A stretch of DNA of 35,377 nucleotides from Candidatus Omnitrophota bacterium (lineage in GTDB: Bacteria; Omnitrophota; Gorgyraeia; Gygaellales; Profunditerraquicolaceae): contig JAHIOW010000005.1 in assembly GCA_018895075.1 (NCBI GenBank), positions 1-35,377 on the forward strand, written 5' to 3'. The notes beneath the pieces are model-generated. The model saw nothing but the letters and a program-made list of their open reading frames with translations. It was not told where the DNA came from and ran no database searches. The first letter of the stretch is position 1; each line of letters begins with the position of its first letter. The position numbers and the translations under genes are program-made. Positions 31,836-35,377 of the stretch are shown in pieces.

Positions 31836-33164
31836 TTATAAGTTTTTTAAGAACGAGGGGATTCCAGCTGCTTCTTTTGGCCCTACTACCACCTGCCAGC
31901 CAGACTTGTCTTCCAAATCCCCGCTCATTACCGCCACATAACCGGGAATAATCAGTCTTTTATGTGAAACGACCTCTGCTAACCCCGCTTTATTTATAGA
32001 GTCAGTAATCTTCTCGGGCGTAAACTTCTCTGCTGCCCAGCCGGTCAAGACAGACATGCCTTCAGTATCTACGCTGATAATGAAACTCGGTATCTTGCTC
32101 GCCTCTACTTCCCCTAACACCGTGTAATAGGTAAGAGAGAAATTCGTAGTGACTAAAACCGGTGATTTATCGCCTGCCTTGCCCACTGGATAAAGTTTTG
32201 GTTCAATCTGTAAAGGTTTCTGGGGATCAGTATATATATTCTGCCTTAAGGTCAAAAGCGATAAAACCTCAGCCGGTTCTATGCCCTTAATCAAAACAAT
32301 ATTTGCGTATTTTGCAATACAGGTCGCCGCCTCCATTGTCTCTTCGTAAGGGTCTTCATTTTCTATGATGGATAAAGTCGGGTATCCTAAACTGCGGTCG
32401 GATTTTTTCAGCGCTCGCCTTCTTATCTGCGTTAAGTCCCAAATCTTATCTTTAAGCGACGTTGCGCCTACATCTAAAACCAGTTCCCCTACCCCTTGAC
32501 TATTTAATTCCCTGGTCAGGCTAGAAAGTTTATCTAAGTCTAAAGCAGTAGCCACCAGCGGGCACTGAAACTCCTGGGCTAATTTAGAAACTACAGCCAT
32601 ATTCTCTAAAGTGGCGTGATAGATGAGGGGTTTTCTCTCCCTAACTTTTATCAAGGCCTCCTTCAGGGCTTCTGTTTCCTCGCTCATCAATACCAGGCCC
32701 AGTTGTGTATTGTTGAAGACTAACTCTGTAGCCCGGATAAATTTTTCTTTATCGCCGGTTTGTCTTACGGCTACAAGATTTACTTTCAATTCCTGGCCCA
32801 CGCGCTCAAATACCAATTTATTAATCTTATCCAGCCTCTCTTTTATCTCTGAATCCCCGAGGCTATCTTCAATAATAAAGCCCAAGCCGCAGGGATGATG
32901 GAATTTTTCTTCGTGGCGGAAAAGCACTGTTTCATTACCCACCTCTAATTTGCTATTCCCCGTGCCTATAGTAATTAATTTTATGGGAGCAAGGGCAGAT
33001 TCTTCCAGCGCCTTTTTTGCCTCTGTGCTCAGGTAAGGGCATTTATCAATACTGGCTGCCTTTTTGGCCAGTTGCATGGCAAAGGCAAGGCAGGTTACAA
33101 GTCCGCACTCACGGCAATTAGTCTTGGGTAGTAATTTGTAGATATCTAATCCGGAAAACGCCAT
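31836..33164 (-). CDS. acsC: Corrinoid/iron-sulfur protein large subunit (AcsC)
   Basis: AcsC holds the 4Fe-4S cluster and the cobalamin-binding domain. The N-terminal cluster motif has C17, C20, C25 and C42 (TNCRECGLVTCLAFAMQLAKK). A TIM barrel follows, with VGNETVLFRHEEKF and HATLENMAVVSKLAQEF, and a C-terminal cobalamin-binding part with LVTTNFSLTYYTVLGEVE and VVGPKEAAGIPSFL. 442 residues is normal. GGGAG precedes the ATG. It is the first of the core Wood-Ljungdahl genes, after the FmdE-like gene. Confidence 0.96.
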   Translation of the reverse strand: MAFSGLDIYKLLPKTNCRECGLVTCLAFAMQLAKKAASIDKCPYLSTEAKKALEESALAPIKLITIGTGNSKLEVGNETVLFRHEEKFHHPCGLGFIIEDSLGDSEIKERLDKINKLVFERVGQELKVNLVAVRQTGDKEKFIRATELVFNNTQLGLVLMSEETEALKEALIKVRERKPLIYHATLENMAVVSKLAQEFQCPLVATALDLDKLSSLTRELNSQGVGELVLDVGATSLKDKIWDLTQIRRRALKKSDRSLGYPTLSIIENEDPYEETMEAATCIAKYANIVLIKGIEPAEVLSLLTLRQNIYTDPQKPLQIEPKLYPVGKAGDKSPVLVTTNFSLTYYTVLGEVEASKIPSFIISVDTEGMSVLTGWAAEKFTPEKITDSINKAGLAEVVSHKRLIIPGYVAVMSGDLEDKSGWQVVVGPKEAAGIPSFLKNL

Positions 33165-33226
33165 ATTGTTTACTCCCTACGCACAAATAAATTAAGAATG
33201 TAAAATGTAAAATTAAAAACTACAAT

Positions 33227-33661
33227 TCAAAATCTAAAATTAAACAAATCTGTAGGACTAAGTCTTGATAATTCTTTAGCGAATACTTCGGAATCGTTAT
33301 GCCCACGTAAACTAGTCAATTTTTTGATTAAACCATCATTTAAGCGTATTGCTATTTTTTTATTATTCTCTGTATTTCGGAATAAAACCTCAATTCTATC
33401 ACTTGCTAATTTTTGAATGTTCCCTTTTCCATAAGTGCAACCTGCAGATAACTGGATACCATCAATCAAGCAAGATTTGGGTTTATTGAATGCCCCCTTC
33501 ACGATTACCTTAATCCCAAAATGTTTTTTGCATTCGAGCTTCTTTATAGCTAAATCCCCCATCAACAATCCTAATACGAGATACGGTCCCAGATGTCCGT
33601 GAAAATCAATAGCTCTTTTTAGGTCTATTTTATTTCTGAATTTTAAATTGCAATTTTGCAT
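33227..33661 (-). CDS. FmdE-like protein (formylmethanofuran dehydrogenase subunit E family)
   Basis: The FmdE core is seen in the N-terminal DFHGHLGPYLVLGLLMGDLA and in DGIQLSAGCTYGKGNI, with His and Cys that could bind a metal. There is no C-terminal zinc finger, so it is the short type. 144 residues. The function of such stand-alone proteins is not settled. The start and stop regions are both AT-rich, repeat-like (MQNCNLKFRNK at the start and LFNFRF at the end), and probably not native. The start is the only Met in range. It sits between larB and acsC, so a role in C1 or nickel chemistry is possible. Confidence 0.75.
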   Translation of the reverse strand: MQNCNLKFRNKIDLKRAIDFHGHLGPYLVLGLLMGDLAIKKLECKKHFGIKVIVKGAFNKPKSCLIDGIQLSAGCTYGKGNIQKLASDRIEVLFRNTENNKKIAIRLNDGLIKKLTSLRGHNDSEVFAKELSRLSPTDLFNFRF

Positions 33662-33668
33662 TTTTAAT

Positions 33669-34337
33669 TTACTTATTAATCAGACTAGCAAAATATCCTG
33701 CCCCAAAACCATTATCAATATTTACCACTGCCACTCCGGGAGAACAACAATTGAGCATAGTCAACAAGGCAGACAGGCCTCTAAAACTTGCGCCGTAACC
33801 GCAGCTCGTCGGCACAGCAATGACCGGGCAACTAACTAAACCGCTGACCAAGCTGGCCAATGCCCCTTCCATGCCGGCGATAATGATAATTACCTTGGCC
33901 TTCTTTAAAATATCTATATTATTTATGAGGCGGTGTACTCCTGCCACCCCTACATCATAAAGCCTCACCACGCGGTTGCCCATTACCTCTAATGTCACAG
34001 CCGCCTCTTCTGCCACAGGGATATCTGAGGTACCTGCTGAAACTACAGCCGCCAAACCTTTACGGCAGGCTCTATCCTTTCCAAGAGCATAACCTAATCT
34101 TGCTAAGGAATTATACTTTAATCCGCGAAATGATTTTTTTAGATAGCTGAATGTGGCCTTCTCTAACTTAGTAAGTAATAAGTCCTGGTTATTGCTGATT
34201 AACTTCTGGGCAATCTTTTTAAGTTGCTCTTTTGTCTTACCCGGACAATAGATTACTTCTGAAAAACCTCTGCGCCTTTTCCTGCCTATATCAACCTTGG
34301 CAAAACCTAAATCACAAAAAGAGGGCTCAACGCTCAT
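33669..34337 (-). CDS. larB: LarB-like pyridinium biscarboxylate synthase (nickel-pincer pathway)
   Basis: LarB carboxylates and hydrolyses nicotinate adenine dinucleotide, the first step to the nickel-pincer cofactor of lactate racemase and relatives. It is a PurE-related fold. Seen: EVIYCPGKTKEQ, AAVVSAGTSDIPVAEEAAVT, GMEGALASLVSGLVSCPVIAVPTSCGYGASF, and the C-terminal NCCSPGVAVVNIDNGFGAGY, all family sequence. 222 residues is a little shorter than the usual 245. LarC and LarE are not in the window. It lies between an HTH/TM protein and the FmdE-like gene. Confidence 0.9.
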   Translation of the reverse strand: MSVEPSFCDLGFAKVDIGRKRRRGFSEVIYCPGKTKEQLKKIAQKLISNNQDLLLTKLEKATFSYLKKSFRGLKYNSLARLGYALGKDRACRKGLAAVVSAGTSDIPVAEEAAVTLEVMGNRVVRLYDVGVAGVHRLINNIDILKKAKVIIIIAGMEGALASLVSGLVSCPVIAVPTSCGYGASFRGLSALLTMLNCCSPGVAVVNIDNGFGAGYFASLINK

Positions 34338-34345
34338 TATGCCTA

Positions 34346-34684
34346 TTATCCCTGGAATATTATAAACAACACCAATATTATAATCAGGAAAGCCAATATA
34401 TAAAAATCATTAAAATACAAAAAATCGCTGATCATGTCTTTCAAGCCAACCCTGGGCCCCGGCGAAGAAGTAACCGGGGGCTTCTTTAAGCTAGGGGCCT
34501 TATGCACAACTGGTTTAAATGACCGGCGTAACTCTTCTATCTGTTCTGCTCTAAATCTTAGATACAAACCGCCGACCTTATAAGCAGGTATCCGGCCGCT
34601 CTCTGTTAACTTTACAACCTCATCTTCGGAAATACCTAAAATTACAGAAACCTCTTTTATGGTCAGCAGTTTTCCTTCTGGCAT
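34346..34684 (-). CDS. Excisionase-like HTH protein with C-terminal membrane anchor, 112 aa
   Basis: Residues 5-55 form a MerR/excisionase-type winged HTH (LLTIKEVSVILGISEDEVVK followed by GRIPAYKVGGLYLRFRAEQI). A proline-rich linker of about 30 residues follows, and the C-terminal 20 residues are a transmembrane helix (YILAFLIIILVLFIIFQ). DNA or a partner is thus held at the membrane. AAGGAGAT precedes the ATG. The HTH is of the same type as that at the end of the adjacent bactofilin. Its DNA target is unknown. Confidence 0.85.
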   Translation of the reverse strand: MPEGKLLTIKEVSVILGISEDEVVKLTESGRIPAYKVGGLYLRFRAEQIEELRRSFKPVVHKAPSLKKPPVTSSPGPRVGLKDMISDFLYFNDFYILAFLIIILVLFIIFQG

Positions 34685-34706
34685 ATCTCCTTACCCTTTT
34701 ATTTTA

Positions 34707-35210
34707 TTATTTACCAATCTTACCGGATGCAACCCAGGAATCTATGGCCTGTCTTTCAAACCTCCAGCTATTGCCTTCTTTTGCTCCCGGCACCTTACCT
34801 GAATTTGCCAACTCTAAAATAGAACTTAAATCTACCTCCAGATAACGCGCCAGTTCTTCGGCATTTAAAAAATCGTGCAGCATGGAACATCTGCCTTCAA
34901 ACACTGCGCCTTCAGCCACATTTAATTTTACCGGGAATATCTCGCCTTCAATGACTGCCGTAGGCAAAAGAGTTAATCTCTCTCTGGCCAAGACCTTTCC
35001 CTTTAAGTGGCCGCCGATAATAACATTGTCTCCCGTAATATTGCCTATAACTTGCGCTGTGGGAGCAATAGTTAAATTACCCATGGTCTCTAAATTTCCC
35101 TCAAATTTACCGTGGATACGCAGGTTAACCGGTTCTTTGAAAGTCAGGTTCCCTTGCATAGCTGCGTCTACATCAAGCACTTTCTCTTCCATCCTCTTTT
35201 TAAAAGCCAT
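34707..35210 (-). CDS. Bactofilin fused to an excisionase-like HTH, 167 aa
   Basis: Residues 15-108 are a bactofilin beta-helix of repeated G-x-I/V turns (VNLRIHGKFEGNLETMGNLT, then VIGNITGDNVIIGGHLKGKV), which would polymerise into filaments. Residues 112-163 are a HTH-like domain (FLNAEELARYLEVDLSSILE, GNSWRFERQAIDSWV) of the excisionase/MerR type. Bactofilins are cytoskeletal and usually carry only unstructured tails, so a DNA-binding tail is unusual. AAGGGGGTGA precedes the ATG, a strong ribosome site. It is the first gene of the run in this window. Confidence 0.85.
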   Translation of the reverse strand: MAFKKRMEEKVLDVDAAMQGNLTFKEPVNLRIHGKFEGNLETMGNLTIAPTAQVIGNITGDNVIIGGHLKGKVLARERLTLLPTAVIEGEIFPVKLNVAEGAVFEGRCSMLHDFLNAEELARYLEVDLSSILELANSGKVPGAKEGNSWRFERQAIDSWVASGKIGK

Positions 35211-35252
35211 TATCTCTCACCCCCTTTTCCTGTTATAGAGCCTTGCTCAAAA

Positions 35253-35321
35253 CTATTTTCTCGTCGGAGAACTTCATCTCTTCCTTTTAATCTCACCTCC
35301 GCCTATTTTCTCGTCGGAAAA
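35253..35321 (-). repeat. Two copies of the TTTTCCGACGAGAAAATAG motif upstream of bactofilin
   Basis: On the minus strand TTTTCCGACGAGAAAATAG (35321-35303) and TCTCCGACGAGAAAATAG (35270-35253) lie about 50 bases apart, in the leader of the bactofilin gene. The same motif appears in the opposite orientation at 65-104. The shared 15-base core is CCGACGAGAAAATAG. I cannot say if it is an operator, a processing site or a dispersed repeat. Confidence 0.6.
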
Positions 35322-35377
35322 TTGGCTGGTTTCCTAGTATTCAAGTCCTTTTTAGGCCTATTTCAGCCTTAAATTTC

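Noticed and set aside
1-35377. CRISPR array
   Set aside because: Repeats are palindromic or tandem and lack regular spacers of constant size.
1-35377. Alternative genetic code with TGA as Gly or Trp
   Set aside because: TGA ends several genes in typical ATGA or GTGA overlaps, and no conserved protein needs TGA read-through.

Overview
All genes in this 35.4 kb window lie on the minus strand, so transcription runs from the right end to the left. Genes are packed tightly, with many ATGA, GTGA or TAATG overlaps. Stop-codon use is standard: TGA ends several genes, so code 25 is excluded. Shine-Dalgarno sequences such as AAAGGAGG are present, so this is a bacterium. The mix of genes fits an uncultured anaerobic lineage, with Omnitrophota (OP3) as my best guess. 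It includes corrinoid iron-sulfur protein genes of the Wood-Ljungdahl pathway, an archaeal-type thymidylate synthase, bactofilin, PilZ proteins and many repeat elements inside genes. The taxonomic assignment is inference from gene content only.

Right end to about 27.2 kb (transcribed first): a bactofilin fused to an excisionase-like HTH, a small HTH protein with a C-terminal membrane anchor, LarB, and an FmdE-like protein. These are followed by a methyl-branch Wood-Ljungdahl block: AcsC, a RACo-type reductive activator, CooC, AcsD and AcsE. The catalytic CODH and ACS subunits are not in the window. AcsE methylates the AcsCD corrinoid protein, RACo repairs oxidised cobalt, and CooC is a nickel-insertion type ATPase.

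27.2 to 20.1 kb: DgkA, tRNA-Met, TilS, a good sigma-70 promoter, FtsH, FolP, the diadenylate cyclase CdaA, a 46-residue CdaR-like membrane peptide missing from the ORF track, PdxJ, AcpS and NnrD.

20.1 to 16.5 kb: an RNA-rich stretch with tRNA-Thr, a LAGLIDADG-like ORF, a tRNA-Tyr split by a complete 207-nt group I intron, a repeat-rich spacer, tRNA-Gly, archaeal-type ThyA, a PilZ protein, GpsA and tRNA-Pro.

16.5 kb to the left end: a PilZ protein, then an aspartate-family block (Hom, ThrC, CoaB, an ApgM-family protein that is probably the homoserine kinase, CstA, LysC, CimA). ValS, NadC, UvrB, CoaX and two small lipoproteins follow.

The most striking large-scale signal is a set of short palindromic and short-tandem elements that sit inside conserved protein genes without breaking the frame. 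ValS has five such insertions, NadC two, NnrD one and ThrC one. In UvrB, ApgM and CoaB the element supplies the C-terminus. This resembles the behaviour of Rickettsia palindromic elements. Together with the intron-split tRNA-Tyr and its upstream endonuclease-like ORF, it is the main reason to look at this window again.
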